DNA from: Clostridiaceae bacterium
Lineage (GTDB): Bacteria; Bacillota; Clostridia; Lachnospirales; Lachnospiraceae
Assembly (NCBI GenBank): GCA_910575585.1
Contig: CAJTGF010000038.1
Coordinates: 1 to 51,883 of the forward strand
DNA length: 51,883 nt
Direction of reading: 5' to 3'
Shown: positions 7,884 through 16,840 of the stretch, in pieces
How positions within the stretch are numbered: the first letter of the stretch is position 1
How the letters are laid out: the number at the start of each line of letters is the position of its first letter
Notes under the pieces: model-generated
The model's input: only the letters and a program-made list of their open reading frames with translations
What the model was told of the DNA's origin: nothing
Database searches by the model: none
Program-made: the position numbers and the translations under genes

Positions 7884-9911
7884 TCAATGGCTTTTTGGTA
7901 AAGCGATTTCCTCACCACTTTCTTTTGATAACACATAAATATTTCCTGTGTCACAGGTAACAGACATTGCAGGTATATGACTGATCAATTCCTTGTTATT
8001 CCCGTCCTTGCCGCAGGAATACAAGTCTCCGCCGTCCGTCCTGGAAACATAATAGATTGACTGCTCATCCATGCAGAAATCATATGCAACTATATTTTCA
8101 TAAGTGTAAGTTTCATTACTGGAAACGTCATATCTTGTTAAAATCCCCTGTTTATTTATGTAAAAGATGCTTTCCCCATCAAATGAAATATTTCCGTTTG
8201 CAGGAATGTCGAGCCTTATAGTTTTTCTGGTATACCGGTTTACTTTTGTTATGCCATCATTGCCAATGAAAAACAGGTTGTCGTCATTCAGGAAAAAAGC
8301 GTGGTGAAAATCCAGGAACTTCCATTTATCCCCTGTTTCATAGTCAATGCCCAAAAGAGACCGCCCGGAATTAGTCATCTGCTCAAAGATTGTTTTTTCC
8401 TCAAAGGTATTCAGATTCAATTCTACAACCGACACTTTCGTTATATTGCTGTTATAGTTTCCCACCCGGTTGACATAGCTTTCCATAACTGATGTGGAGT
8501 AATACAGATATGGCGGACACACATAAAACGCGCGTATTTCTTCTTCATCAGAAAATACCCCAAACATAGGGGAACGCGCGAAAGGATACGTTTCCCCCGT
8601 GGAAGCATTTTTGAGCGAATAATCAAAATCCCCTGCATCCCGTATGATTTCATAACCCATACAATCATACCCAAAGGGCTCGCTGTAGCCTGCCGATGAA
8701 TTATAGACAACGCTTCCCGTTTTTCCACGGCCTGAACATCCCGTCACTGCCAATGCCAGGCCAAACATGACAGCGAAAGCCGCCCCACGCTTCTTTTGCC
8801 CTGATTTCATCACCCATCTGTTAGAATTGCGCCGTAAAATCCAGGCAACAGCCAACGTACACAAAAGTACGGATACAAAGAGCAAGGTCAATAGCGTAAC
8901 CGTGCCAACCTCCGCAAAAATAATTTTCTCATCACCCGTCAGGGCATCGCTCATAACAATATCCCCTGCAAAAAAATCTGTTCCAAGCAGAAACGGCAGC
9001 GGCAGCGGCAGACGGTAAATGCTGGTTTTTGATAAGCCTATATAGGGAATAATCACGGACACCGCACCTGTAAGCAGGGTGACCGCATATTTTTTTGCTA
9101 AAACGGAAACTAACATCAGGAGTATCGTAAGAAACACACCGCCAAACATCCGAAGCAGCCCTATAGATACATATCCCTCCAGCAGCGACATACCCTTGCT
9201 GCTGCCTGCAAAGTAACGAATGCTCTGAATCGGATAATCCCCATCCAGCAGTCCGTATTTGAACCTGTAAAATCCGTATTCAATAAGCGAAACGCAAAGC
9301 GACAGGAAAAGAACAACCGTGGTAATAATGAGCAGCTTATACAGAGCGCTTTTTCGCCCCTCCCTTGCAGTCAGGATCAGGGTGTCCATTTGGCAGCTGT
9401 ACTCAGAACAGAAAACAGGCGTAACAATCAGCAAAATGCCAAGGAAGAGAATGAAATGAAGCGTACCTTTGCCAAGAAGCCCCATCCATCCGTTTGTCTG
9501 GAGAAAACAGCGGTTCCCCGTATTTTCGCAGATATAGAGATACTGCTGATAGATAACCTCAAATCCATTTTGACGCTCCAGAACCTTCTCCATTTCCCGG
9601 CTCTCTTTTTTGTATTCACTTTCACTGATCTTCCCGTCATAGTAGTTCTCCAAAAGGCTGTTCTGCCTTTCCTTCGCTTTCGCAATCCTCTCCGCCTCCT
9701 GCTCCAGATAAAGGGAAGATTCCTCGGTGCAGTATCCGTTTACCTTTTCCAGATACCATTCATATTCATTTTTATACTGCTCCATCGCTATGTCTACAGG
9801 GTTGTCGGATAAGGCAAGCCAGACCGTGCCAAGGAACAGGACAAGTGCAATATAGAACAGCCCCCTTTGCCAGAGCATAATCTTTTTTACTTCGTACATA
9901 AATCCAGACAT
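7884..9911 (-). CDS. ABC transporter permease fused to an extracellular beta-propeller-like lipoprotein domain
   Basis: 675 residues from the ATG at 9911, which follows AAAGGAGGATAAA. Residues 1 to about 400 form an ABC-2-type permease: one membrane segment near the N-terminus, a long charged loop, then about five more. After the last of these, a basic stretch (RRNSNRWVMKSGQKKRG) leads into a seventh hydrophobic segment ending LALAVTGC, which looks exactly like a lipoprotein signal and lipobox but is internal. The remaining 250 residues carry repeated short strand motifs (NLFFIGNDGITKVN, SIFYINKQGILTRYD, SIYYVSRTDGGDLYSC) like DUF5050 or TolB-type propellers. Topology is consistent: the permease ends in the cytoplasm and the extra segment exports the propeller. 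It is the last gene of the operon. A loss of a stop between two older genes is the alternative. Confidence 0.8.
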   Translation of the reverse strand: MSGFMYEVKKIMLWQRGLFYIALVLFLGTVWLALSDNPVDIAMEQYKNEYEWYLEKVNGYCTEESSLYLEQEAERIAKAKERQNSLLENYYDGKISESEYKKESREMEKVLERQNGFEVIYQQYLYICENTGNRCFLQTNGWMGLLGKGTLHFILFLGILLIVTPVFCSEYSCQMDTLILTAREGRKSALYKLLIITTVVLFLSLCVSLIEYGFYRFKYGLLDGDYPIQSIRYFAGSSKGMSLLEGYVSIGLLRMFGGVFLTILLMLVSVLAKKYAVTLLTGAVSVIIPYIGLSKTSIYRLPLPLPFLLGTDFFAGDIVMSDALTGDEKIIFAEVGTVTLLTLLFVSVLLCTLAVAWILRRNSNRWVMKSGQKKRGAAFAVMFGLALAVTGCSGRGKTGSVVYNSSAGYSEPFGYDCMGYEIIRDAGDFDYSLKNASTGETYPFARSPMFGVFSDEEEIRAFYVCPPYLYYSTSVMESYVNRVGNYNSNITKVSVVELNLNTFEEKTIFEQMTNSGRSLLGIDYETGDKWKFLDFHHAFFLNDDNLFFIGNDGITKVNRYTRKTIRLDIPANGNISFDGESIFYINKQGILTRYDVSSNETYTYENIVAYDFCMDEQSIYYVSRTDGGDLYSCGKDGNNKELISHIPAMSVTCDTGNIYVLSKESGEEIALPKSH

Positions 9912-9932
9912 TTTATCCTCCTTTCCCGGCAA

Positions 9933-10157
9933 ATGTACTCTCGAAGTCTCTTTGTGCCTGATTTTGTGAGATGATTTTTTGTCAGATGTGCATACCCAAG
10001 GACATACCGTAATACATGCTCCTGCGGAGCGGCGGCACTCTGCGCCACAAGATATCAATTTATGAGGCGTACGTGGAACGTACGTTGATTAAATTTATGT
10101 GCATATGACGGAAAATCATCCGCAAAGACAGGTACAAGAGAGATTCCGAGAGTACAT
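9933..10157. mobile_element. palindromic MITE, copy 2, with a 62-bp insert and 4-bp target duplication
   Basis: Perfect 11-bp terminal inverted repeats (ATGTACTCTCG at 9933-9943, CGAGAGTACAT at 10147-10157) are flanked on both sides by GCAA, a 4-bp target duplication. The left arm is interrupted at about 9995-10056 by 62 bases absent from the other copies; that insert has its own small hairpin (GCTCC, TGC, GGAGC). The element lies between the two permease genes. It supplies the last dozen codons of the upstream permease (10116-11357) and ends just before the ribosome site of the downstream one. Confidence 0.9.
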
Positions 10158-11357
10158 GCAATAAGAGTTCCTTTTAGAAAGCATCATCATTGCCGTTATG
10201 GAAACCGTCCCTACGGTTATGGCAAAAATAATTGCTGCCTGGAAACTCTGTACCGGATATCCCGCAAAACCAATAAACTCGGTCTTGCTGAATAGCGTGC
10301 GGTTAGCAAGCAGCGAATACGGGTTTATGATTTTGAGCCAGGTATTACTGAAACAGCTCTGTGACGCGCCTGTAATAATGAAACACAGGGCTGCCCCGAA
10401 ATCAGCGACAAACGGAACAAGGGCATTACGCCCAAACATGGAAATCAATAGAAACACCATGCTCATCGTCCATACGCCCACTGCCCTTATCACTGCGGAC
10501 AGAATCGCATATTGCCATAAATTACAGTTTACCGCAGCCGTGCTGAAATTGCTGACAGCATACAGCGGAAGATCCCCTCCTTCTGCCGTTCCGAAGAAAT
10601 ACGCAAAACCAATATAGTCCACAACAGAAAACCATATGGCCACACAAATTACAAACAAAGAAGCCGCAGCAATTTTAGCAAATGTGGTCTTTTTACCACC
10701 GCCCGGATTTGTCAGCAACAGCATATCCATCTGTGTTTCCTTTTCGCAGACAAAGGTACTGACACCCCCGTACAGACAAAGAAATAAAACCAATATGCCC
10801 GAAAAATCATAGTTCAGATAATAGTTATACATTTCCACATAGGCAAAGGCTTTTATGCTCCTCCCGGAATAAAGGTTATAGATCACACTGTTTTTACGTA
10901 CTTCTACAGTCTGCCCCCGTTCTTTGTAAACAGCGACATTTTCCTTTGCCCTCTCTGCCACTTGAAGCGCATAAGTCCGATAATGATAGAAATATTCCAT
11001 AGGCTCCACATAGTATTTTTCCAGGATATTCCGGTCACTGTATATATTCCCCGTCATCATATCCGGATTGTCTTTGGCTGTGCTTGCTGTCATATCAGCC
11101 GTAGCCTCTGCTAACGGCTGATATATGGAAAGAAGATGATTGATTTTTTCAGCAGTGATCTCTCCTCTGTAATCCTCATAAAGCTGCCAATACACGCTGT
11201 TCCAACTGCGGCTGTCATTTCCGTCCGCCAGGTAGGAATACGAGTGGAATTCGCTGTTTATTTTGAACAGGTTTATTGCACTGAACAATATGAGTACAAC
11301 AAGTATTGACCGCTTGCAGAATAATTTGTAAAATTCATATTTGATTAAGCGTGTCAT
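10116..11357 (-). CDS. ABC-2-type transporter permease with a MITE-derived C-terminus
   Basis: 413 residues. A membrane segment at about 17-33 precedes a large extracellular loop of some 150 residues, then about five further segments (for example SGILVLFLCLYGGVSTF and AALCFIITGAS), the layout of bacteriocin-immunity or sodium-export type permeases. It is encoded between the ATPase and the permease/propeller fusion and is presumably their partner. The final residues (MYSRNLSCTCLCG) are encoded inside MITE copy 2. Removing the element and one target duplication leaves an open frame that would run past the next gene's start, so the native tail has been replaced. The last membrane segment is intact, so function may survive. 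Confidence 0.85.
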   Translation of the reverse strand: MTRLIKYEFYKLFCKRSILVVLILFSAINLFKINSEFHSYSYLADGNDSRSWNSVYWQLYEDYRGEITAEKINHLLSIYQPLAEATADMTASTAKDNPDMMTGNIYSDRNILEKYYVEPMEYFYHYRTYALQVAERAKENVAVYKERGQTVEVRKNSVIYNLYSGRSIKAFAYVEMYNYYLNYDFSGILVLFLCLYGGVSTFVCEKETQMDMLLLTNPGGGKKTTFAKIAAASLFVICVAIWFSVVDYIGFAYFFGTAEGGDLPLYAVSNFSTAAVNCNLWQYAILSAVIRAVGVWTMSMVFLLISMFGRNALVPFVADFGAALCFIITGASQSCFSNTWLKIINPYSLLANRTLFSKTEFIGFAGYPVQSFQAAIIFAITVGTVSITAMMMLSKRNSYCMYSRNLSCTCLCG

Positions 11358-11373
11358 ATTATCGCTCCCTTAA

Positions 11374-11456
11374 CTCATTGCCCACGAGGGTCTTGCGACT
11401 CTCGCGGCGTTCGCCAAATGGACATGCAAGCATGTACGCTTGGCTCATTGCCCGCG
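11374..11456. repeat. 70-bp insertion bounded by 13-bp direct repeats at the ATPase/permease junction
   Basis: CTCATTGCCC-purine-CG occurs at 11374-11386 and again at 11444-11456. The second copy contains the ATPase stop codon; the first reproduces the same codons just upstream of the permease ribosome site. Between them are two small hairpins: CGAGGGTC / GACTCTCG with loop TTGC, and the perfect ACATGC-AA-GCATGT. It looks like a short inserted element with target duplication, or a local duplication carrying hairpins. Lying within the operon, it could act as an RNA processing or attenuation site. Confidence 0.6.
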
Positions 11457-12311
11457 GAAGTAATACAGAAATACATCTTCCAGGTTAGGGGAAACCTTTA
11501 CCGCGTCTGAAGCAGGCAGCATATCGCTTACGATTCTTACTAAAAAGCGTTCCCCCTGCTGTCTCATATTGCTGACGTAATATTGGCTGCCAAGTCTGGC
11601 AGCGTCTTCCCCGTTTACCGTCACCTCCCACACTTTCCCATAGATATTCTGTTCTAATGTGTCGGTAGTTCCCTGGGTTATTAAGGAGCCTTCCTTTAAG
11701 ATCATAATCTCCTTTGCGATACACTCCACATCGGAAACGATATGGGTGGCCAGCAAAACGGTCCGCCCCTGTGCGAATTTTGAGATCAGGTTGCGGAAGC
11801 GGATACGTTCACTGGGATCAAGCCCTGCTGTCGGCTCATCCAAAATAAGAATTTCAGGATCGCCCAGCATCGCCTGGACAATGCCGACCCTCTGCCGCAT
11901 GCCGCCGGAAAGAGCGCCAATCTTTTTCTCTTTCGCATCTGAAAGATTGACAATGCCCAGAAGCTCCAAAGCCCGTTTTTTCCCCTGTTCGTCAGAGATC
12001 CCTTTCAGCGCGCACATATACAGCAGAAAATCCATCACAGTAAAATCCTGGTAGAAAATAGGATATTGCGGCATATATCCGATTTTTGACAGGAAGTCCT
12101 TACCCAATGTTCCCGCATCCTGCCCGTCAATCAAAACCGTTCCGCCATCGCTTCCCAAAATACCCACAAAGATATTGATCAGTGTCGTCTTTCCCGCGCC
12201 GTTAGCGCCCAAAATCCCATAGACGCCCTCCGTAAGATCCGTGGTAAAATCCTTCAGGGCGTACTTGCCCTTATACTGCTTTGAAACATTTCGCAATGAT
12301 ATTTTCATCAA
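11445..12311 (-). CDS. ABC transporter ATP-binding protein
   Basis: 288 residues. Walker A is GANGAGKTT at about 35-43, the signature is LSGGMRQRVGIVQAML, Walker B is ILILDEPTAGLDP, and the switch His is in LLATHIVSD. This subgroup (with LSKIGYMPQYPIFYQDFTV between A and signature) pairs with ABC-2 permeases in lantibiotic-immunity and sodium-export type systems. It starts three bases after the stop of the lipoprotein gene at 12315-13571 and ends upstream of the two permeases, so a multi-gene operon is clear. It acts on the cytoplasmic face of the membrane. The substrate is unknown. Confidence 0.95.
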   Translation of the reverse strand: MMKISLRNVSKQYKGKYALKDFTTDLTEGVYGILGANGAGKTTLINIFVGILGSDGGTVLIDGQDAGTLGKDFLSKIGYMPQYPIFYQDFTVMDFLLYMCALKGISDEQGKKRALELLGIVNLSDAKEKKIGALSGGMRQRVGIVQAMLGDPEILILDEPTAGLDPSERIRFRNLISKFAQGRTVLLATHIVSDVECIAKEIMILKEGSLITQGTTDTLEQNIYGKVWEVTVNGEDAARLGSQYYVSNMRQQGERFLVRIVSDMLPASDAVKVSPNLEDVFLYYFRGQ

Positions 12312-12314
12312 GAA

Positions 12315-13571
12315 TTACCCCACAAAGTCAAAGGTTGTTATCAGGGTGCTTACCTCGTCAATCCCCCGCCCAAGCACAACGATACAGGTGCCGGATTCAT
12401 CCAAAATCAAAATCTGCGGAACACGCAGGAAATAGGTACTGTTGCTGTCCTGAACGGTTTCCGTATGGATACGTTTTCCCGATGCCGTATCATAAATGCT
12501 GATTGTAACACTGCTTTTCTCCAAAACAGCAGTAGCCACATATTTTCCCTGCCCGGAACAGTAAACACCGTCTTTTCCCTCACTGCGGCTTGAGAACGAC
12601 ATCGTTTTTTCTGTATTGGATATGGTATCCAGCATCAGCAGGGTTCCATTATTTTTGTCAAAGCTCTGGGGCATAATAAGCAGGTTTCCGCCCTTTTGCA
12701 CCTCTTCCGTATCTACCTTGTAATCCCCCTTTTTGGTAATCGTGAGATTTGCGCTGTCAGTGGATACTGTACCATAAGCACTGATCCCATCACCGCCAAT
12801 GGAGGTATCTGTAGCCATTCCTACATAGACTAAAGTGCTGTTCCCCGTAAAGGTAAGGCTGTCCATGGTTGCAATCTGCATATTACCTGCCGTGCCTTCT
12901 TCGGAATAGTTCAGAATGGTACGAACCTTCCGGGAAGAAATATCATAAAGGTAAAGCCCCTGAAGTCCGCTGAAAGCGACTTGTTTTCCGTCCTGTGAAA
13001 TAGCGATCCCTGTGATCTGCACAATAAAATCGTCACTTAATAATCCGCTAAAGGAAATGGTATCCTGAACAGCAAAGTCCCTATTCAGTATGTATCCATT
13101 GATACCGCCGCTTTCTGATGTAGCAAATGAACCGTTTCCGCCGGCCTTTCCCTGTCCCACAACAAAGTAGCCGTCTGTAAAGGTCTGTACACATAAATCT
13201 CCCATAGAAATATCCGCGCTTGCGATCGTTTCGCCTTTTCCCGTATCGTAAAGATAAAGCTGATCCGCCGCAACGATAATCCGGCTTCCACCGGCATAAT
13301 AGCAGCCGCTGACCTTTCCTGAAAAAGCGGAATCCTTGAACCTGCTGACCGCCATAATATTTTTATCTGTGCCGTTATACTGCAGATCAATTACGTTCAT
13401 TTCGCTGCTTTCATTTCCGGTATTTCCCGATGAATCATCTTCTACGGATTGCGGTTCCATGTTTATGACTCCATTTTCAGAGCTGTTCCCATTCTCTTGT
13501 CTATCCCCGCAGGCCGACAGAGGAAGCGCCAAAGCAAGCATAAGTATCATACACATCCATTTTGTTTTCAT
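12315..13571 (-). CDS. lipoprotein with a WD40/TolB-like beta-propeller
   Basis: 418 residues. The N-terminus is a lipoprotein signal with lipobox LSAC (MKTKWMCMILMLALALPLSAC). A Ser/Asn/Glu-rich linker follows, then repeated four-strand units with characteristic phrases (LYLYDTGKGETIASADI, GLYLYDISSRKVRTIL, VTISIYDTASGKRIHT) spaced as in a propeller. It would be anchored on the outer face of the membrane. It sits two bases after the preceding lipoprotein gene and three before the ATPase gene. Presence of a propeller here and in the terminal permease fusion suggests both help recognise an extracellular ligand, an inference from position. Confidence 0.85.
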   Translation of the reverse strand: MKTKWMCMILMLALALPLSACGDRQENGNSSENGVINMEPQSVEDDSSGNTGNESSEMNVIDLQYNGTDKNIMAVSRFKDSAFSGKVSGCYYAGGSRIIVAADQLYLYDTGKGETIASADISMGDLCVQTFTDGYFVVGQGKAGGNGSFATSESGGINGYILNRDFAVQDTISFSGLLSDDFIVQITGIAISQDGKQVAFSGLQGLYLYDISSRKVRTILNYSEEGTAGNMQIATMDSLTFTGNSTLVYVGMATDTSIGGDGISAYGTVSTDSANLTITKKGDYKVDTEEVQKGGNLLIMPQSFDKNNGTLLMLDTISNTEKTMSFSSRSEGKDGVYCSGQGKYVATAVLEKSSVTISIYDTASGKRIHTETVQDSNSTYFLRVPQILILDESGTCIVVLGRGIDEVSTLITTFDFVG

Positions 13572-13573
13572 TT

Positions 13574-14785
13574 TTAGTCCTCCTTGTATAATAAAATTGA
13601 ACCGGTTTTACTTGTAACTGAATTTCCGTCCGCCGCAACGGCTGTCGCATAAAAAGTATTGAAGCCATCCAGCTTAGCGGTATCTATGGTTGCTTCAATG
13701 ATCCACACATTTCCTTTGCTTAATGTGACATCACAGGAAACCGCTCCATCAAAAGATATGGGCTTATGGTTTAAGAAAAATGATATGCCATATCTTGCGC
13801 CTGGCGTTCCACAAAGGGTGTAGCGCACGGTAAGCGTATCTTTCCCCGTAAGGTTGATATTGTCATACACTACCTGGCCGTCATAAACAAGCGTCCAATA
13901 GACACTGTCATCCAGGGTATCCATCGTAACGCCATTCCAGCCTGCTTTCACAAGCTCATTCTCAATAAAAGAGGAAGTGACTTTTTTCTCTGCAATGCTG
14001 ACATCACGAAAAGCAGTTATACTTTCTCCATAAATACTGTCACTTTTTGGAGCATCCTCATTAAAATGCAGTTTCAGCACCCTTTCAAAACTTTGGTGAT
14101 ACCAGCCATAGCTTGATGTTTCTTTCATATCAGGCTGAAAATCGGGCCTGGTGACGCTCACAATTGTCATATCCAGGGTATCGCCTTTTTTCCCTGTGTC
14201 CGGTGTGAACACAAAGGAAAATTTCTCTTCGTGCTTTTCTGATGTCCGGAAGCAGTGGAGATACTCATATTCCGCCCCCGTGTCGTTACTTTGAAAGTCC
14301 GCCGCCGAAGGCGGCATGTATTCAGGTATGCCAAACGCGCCCGCCAGACTTTCATGGGCGGTGGCGCATTCGCTGCCGGGCGCATGCAGGTTCACCTTGT
14401 AGGCTTGCGGCTTTCCGTCCAAAAAAAGCAGGAAGCCAATGCTGTCCAATTTCCCCTCTGATGAAAACTGATAGTCCAGGACAAATTCTCCGCCATTATA
14501 CTCATAAGGCAAAACACTCTGATCATCCGCTCTGGCGGGACTGGCTTCCCCATGGCTTAGAAACCCTAAATCTCCGTCCTCCTGCACCCCGGCGAATGGG
14601 TCTTCTTCTACATTTTGCGGCGGGGCATTCTCGTCCGCAATGTTATACTCTTCGGGGCCCCCTGAATTCATGCCCTTACGGGCGGTCGGACAGCTTTCGC
14701 TGTCTGATAAAGTATAATTTCCGCAGGCCGACACAGCAAAGGACAAAACAAAAATCATAGCTAATGATAAGAATCGCTTTCGCAT
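13574..14785 (-). CDS. lipoprotein of unknown function in the ABC operon
   Basis: 403 residues from the ATG at 14785, chosen because AGGAGGA lies six bases upstream; longer frames lack such a site. The signal MRKRFLSLAMIFVLSF ends in the lipobox VSAC. The central region is polar and beta-rich. Near the C-terminus there is an Ig-like look: alternating strands such as VWIIEATIDTAKLDGFNTF and a final VTSKTGSILLYKED. It is encoded directly after the sensor kinase and before the second lipoprotein. Likely an envelope-anchored partner of the transporter. No named family is recognised. Confidence 0.75.
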   Translation of the reverse strand: MRKRFLSLAMIFVLSFAVSACGNYTLSDSESCPTARKGMNSGGPEEYNIADENAPPQNVEEDPFAGVQEDGDLGFLSHGEASPARADDQSVLPYEYNGGEFVLDYQFSSEGKLDSIGFLLFLDGKPQAYKVNLHAPGSECATAHESLAGAFGIPEYMPPSAADFQSNDTGAEYEYLHCFRTSEKHEEKFSFVFTPDTGKKGDTLDMTIVSVTRPDFQPDMKETSSYGWYHQSFERVLKLHFNEDAPKSDSIYGESITAFRDVSIAEKKVTSSFIENELVKAGWNGVTMDTLDDSVYWTLVYDGQVVYDNINLTGKDTLTVRYTLCGTPGARYGISFFLNHKPISFDGAVSCDVTLSKGNVWIIEATIDTAKLDGFNTFYATAVAADGNSVTSKTGSILLYKED

Positions 14786-14833
14786 CGTCCATCCTCCTAC
14801 TTTTTTTAATTCGACTTTCATTAAATAAAAATA

Positions 14834-16114
14834 TTACCCTATTTTTCGGACTGCAAGTTTAATTGTTACACAAGCTCCGCTGGGAGCAATATTTGAAAGT
14901 TCTAAACTTCCGCCGTGTTTCTGGCTAAGGACACGGCTTGTAGCCAATCCCAGGCCCATATGCTCTCCCGTTTTATCCTCAGAATAAAGAAAGGTGTTCT
15001 TTTTACGGAGTATTGCCCTTGAAAAACCTTTGCCATCGTCTGATATGGTTATCATAAGCATACCATCGGTAAGGGAGTACCCAAAATTCACCTTGCTTTT
15101 GGCATATCGAATGGCATTAGAAAAGATATTCTCGACAATACGGTAAAAGATCTGCTCGTCTAATTTTACCTGACATTCGGATATGGCGGAATGGTATGCA
15201 ATCTCCAGGCTGTGTTGTTTGGCAAAAAACGAAAGACTTTCCGTAGCTCTTCTTAAAAAGTCCGGTAACTGGATTACGGAATACTTTGTTTCCGTTTCTT
15301 CAATCGCATTCAGGTCACGGATATAATCTGTATAATGTTCAAGCCGTTTTGCCGTTACCGCAAGGTTAGACAGTGTATGCCGCAATTCTTCGTCATTCAG
15401 ATTTCCATCTGCCAGGCATTGCTGCATATATTCCACATATCCCTCAACAATCGCAATGGGATTTCTAAGGTCATGTGCCACTGATGCCTGCAGGATTCCG
15501 CGCTGCTCAATCATGTTCCATAGCTGACGGTTGTTATCATAGAGCGCCTGCCGCATTTCTTCAAAAGCGGTGCAGAGCCTTCCTAATTCATCATTCCTGT
15601 TATAATCAACCGTAAAATCAAGGTCTTGCTCCCGGATATGTTTTGTTGCATCGGCAAGAACCTGAATGGGCGGTGACAGTTCTTTCCTGTAAAACCACCA
15701 TGCGCACAGCATAATACCTGTAATGGAATAGACAAAAGGAAACAGCACCATAGAAATGGCTGCCACTCTGTATACGAACTTTTGCTTTGGGCGAAGCGCC
15801 ACGAAGCCGGACTCGATTTTCTCTATTATGAATTCCGTATTCTCCAGAGCTATATCCACTCCGGTAGGAACGATCATCCCCACCTGGGCAGGTTCGTCAA
15901 GGATAACCCTCTGCCCTCCCTCTAATACCCTCCCGTCCGCTGTGACCGTCCGGGTATTCAGCCAGACTTCCTGAGAATCGGGAAGTATCACTTTCTGTAT
16001 ACGATAGCATCCATAAATCGTCAGGACAGATGCCGCAAAAACAAGAAACATTGCTGCAGCTACCGCACAAATAAAAGCTCTTTTCATTGATCCGGGTTTC
16101 CTCATTTTTTCCAT
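14834..16114 (-). CDS. two-component sensor histidine kinase
   Basis: 426 residues. Membrane segments lie at about 13-36 and 117-142 and enclose an extracellular sensing loop of about 80 residues. A HAMP-like stretch follows (SPPIQVLADATKHI), then the dimerisation domain with phospho-acceptor His214 in SVAHDLRNP, and the ATPase domain with the N box NIFSNAIRYAK and G boxes DDGKGF and GLGLATSR. The start at 16114 has GGGGGAT upstream; the ATG at 16105 forms an ATGA overlap with the regulator stop and is a fair alternative. It is co-transcribed with the regulator and the ABC genes, so it probably senses a stress that the transporter relieves. Confidence 0.92.
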   Translation of the reverse strand: MEKMRKPGSMKRAFICAVAAAMFLVFAASVLTIYGCYRIQKVILPDSQEVWLNTRTVTADGRVLEGGQRVILDEPAQVGMIVPTGVDIALENTEFIIEKIESGFVALRPKQKFVYRVAAISMVLFPFVYSITGIMLCAWWFYRKELSPPIQVLADATKHIREQDLDFTVDYNRNDELGRLCTAFEEMRQALYDNNRQLWNMIEQRGILQASVAHDLRNPIAIVEGYVEYMQQCLADGNLNDEELRHTLSNLAVTAKRLEHYTDYIRDLNAIEETETKYSVIQLPDFLRRATESLSFFAKQHSLEIAYHSAISECQVKLDEQIFYRIVENIFSNAIRYAKSKVNFGYSLTDGMLMITISDDGKGFSRAILRKKNTFLYSEDKTGEHMGLGLATSRVLSQKHGGSLELSNIAPSGACVTIKLAVRKIG

Positions 16115-16776
16115 CTGTAACCCATCCCCCAGACTGTTTCGATGTATTCCCTGCCCGTAGCTTCCTTCAGTTTATTCCTGATCTTTCGGATATGCTCTTT
16201 TATGACTCCGCTATCTCCTTCGGCATTCATCCCCCACACGGCTTCATAGATCCGCTCCCTGTCGAATATCTGACCCACGTTGCGCATAAGAAACTCCACA
16301 ATGTCAAACTCACGGTTTGACAGGTTCAGCGGCTTTTCCCCATAAAAACAAGTACGTTCCGCAAGATTTACGATCAAGCCCTGGGAAGAAACGATTTTAG
16401 GCGCAGCCTTGCTTCGTTCATCTCTTCGCAGGTGAGCCGCCACTCTTGCAGTCAACTCTTTCAGGCTGAACGGCTTGGTTATGTAATCATCACCGCCAGC
16501 CTGCAAGCCGTTTATTTTGTCCTGTTCCGTAATCCGGGCTGTCAGAAACAAGATGGGACAGACGACATTCTGGCGGATCATTTTGCATAACTCCACTCCG
16601 TCTATTTCCGGCATATTGATGTCAAGCAGAATCAAATCCGGATAGACATTCAGCATGGATATTGTCTCCTCCGCATTTTCCGCTACAAAAGCCTCATATC
16701 CACACTTCTGTAAGTGACTTGACAATAACTCTGTCAGCATTTTTTCATCATCAACAATGAGTATTTTGTATGCCAT
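16102..16776 (-). CDS. OmpR/PhoB-family response regulator
   Basis: 224 residues from the ATG at 16776, preceded by GAGAGGAGG; an upstream GTG or ATG would add ten unlikely residues. The receiver domain has the acidic pair VDDEK at 9-12, phospho-acceptor Asp52 (LLDINMPEID), Thr/Ala in LTAR and Lys in TKPFS. The C-terminal winged helix is intact (NREFDIVEFLMRNVGQIFDRE, then GYRWKK). The stop overlaps the kinase start. It is first in the operon of kinase, lipoproteins, ATPase and permeases and probably controls it. Confidence 0.95.
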   Translation of the reverse strand: MAYKILIVDDEKMLTELLSSHLQKCGYEAFVAENAEETISMLNVYPDLILLDINMPEIDGVELCKMIRQNVVCPILFLTARITEQDKINGLQAGGDDYITKPFSLKELTARVAAHLRRDERSKAAPKIVSSQGLIVNLAERTCFYGEKPLNLSNREFDIVEFLMRNVGQIFDRERIYEAVWGMNAEGDSGVIKEHIRKIRNKLKEATGREYIETVWGMGYRWKK

Positions 16777-16840
16777 AATAACCTCCTCTCTCAGAATATA
16801 ATACAATCAAAAAGTCAAAAAGTGGTCAATTTCCTGCTTT

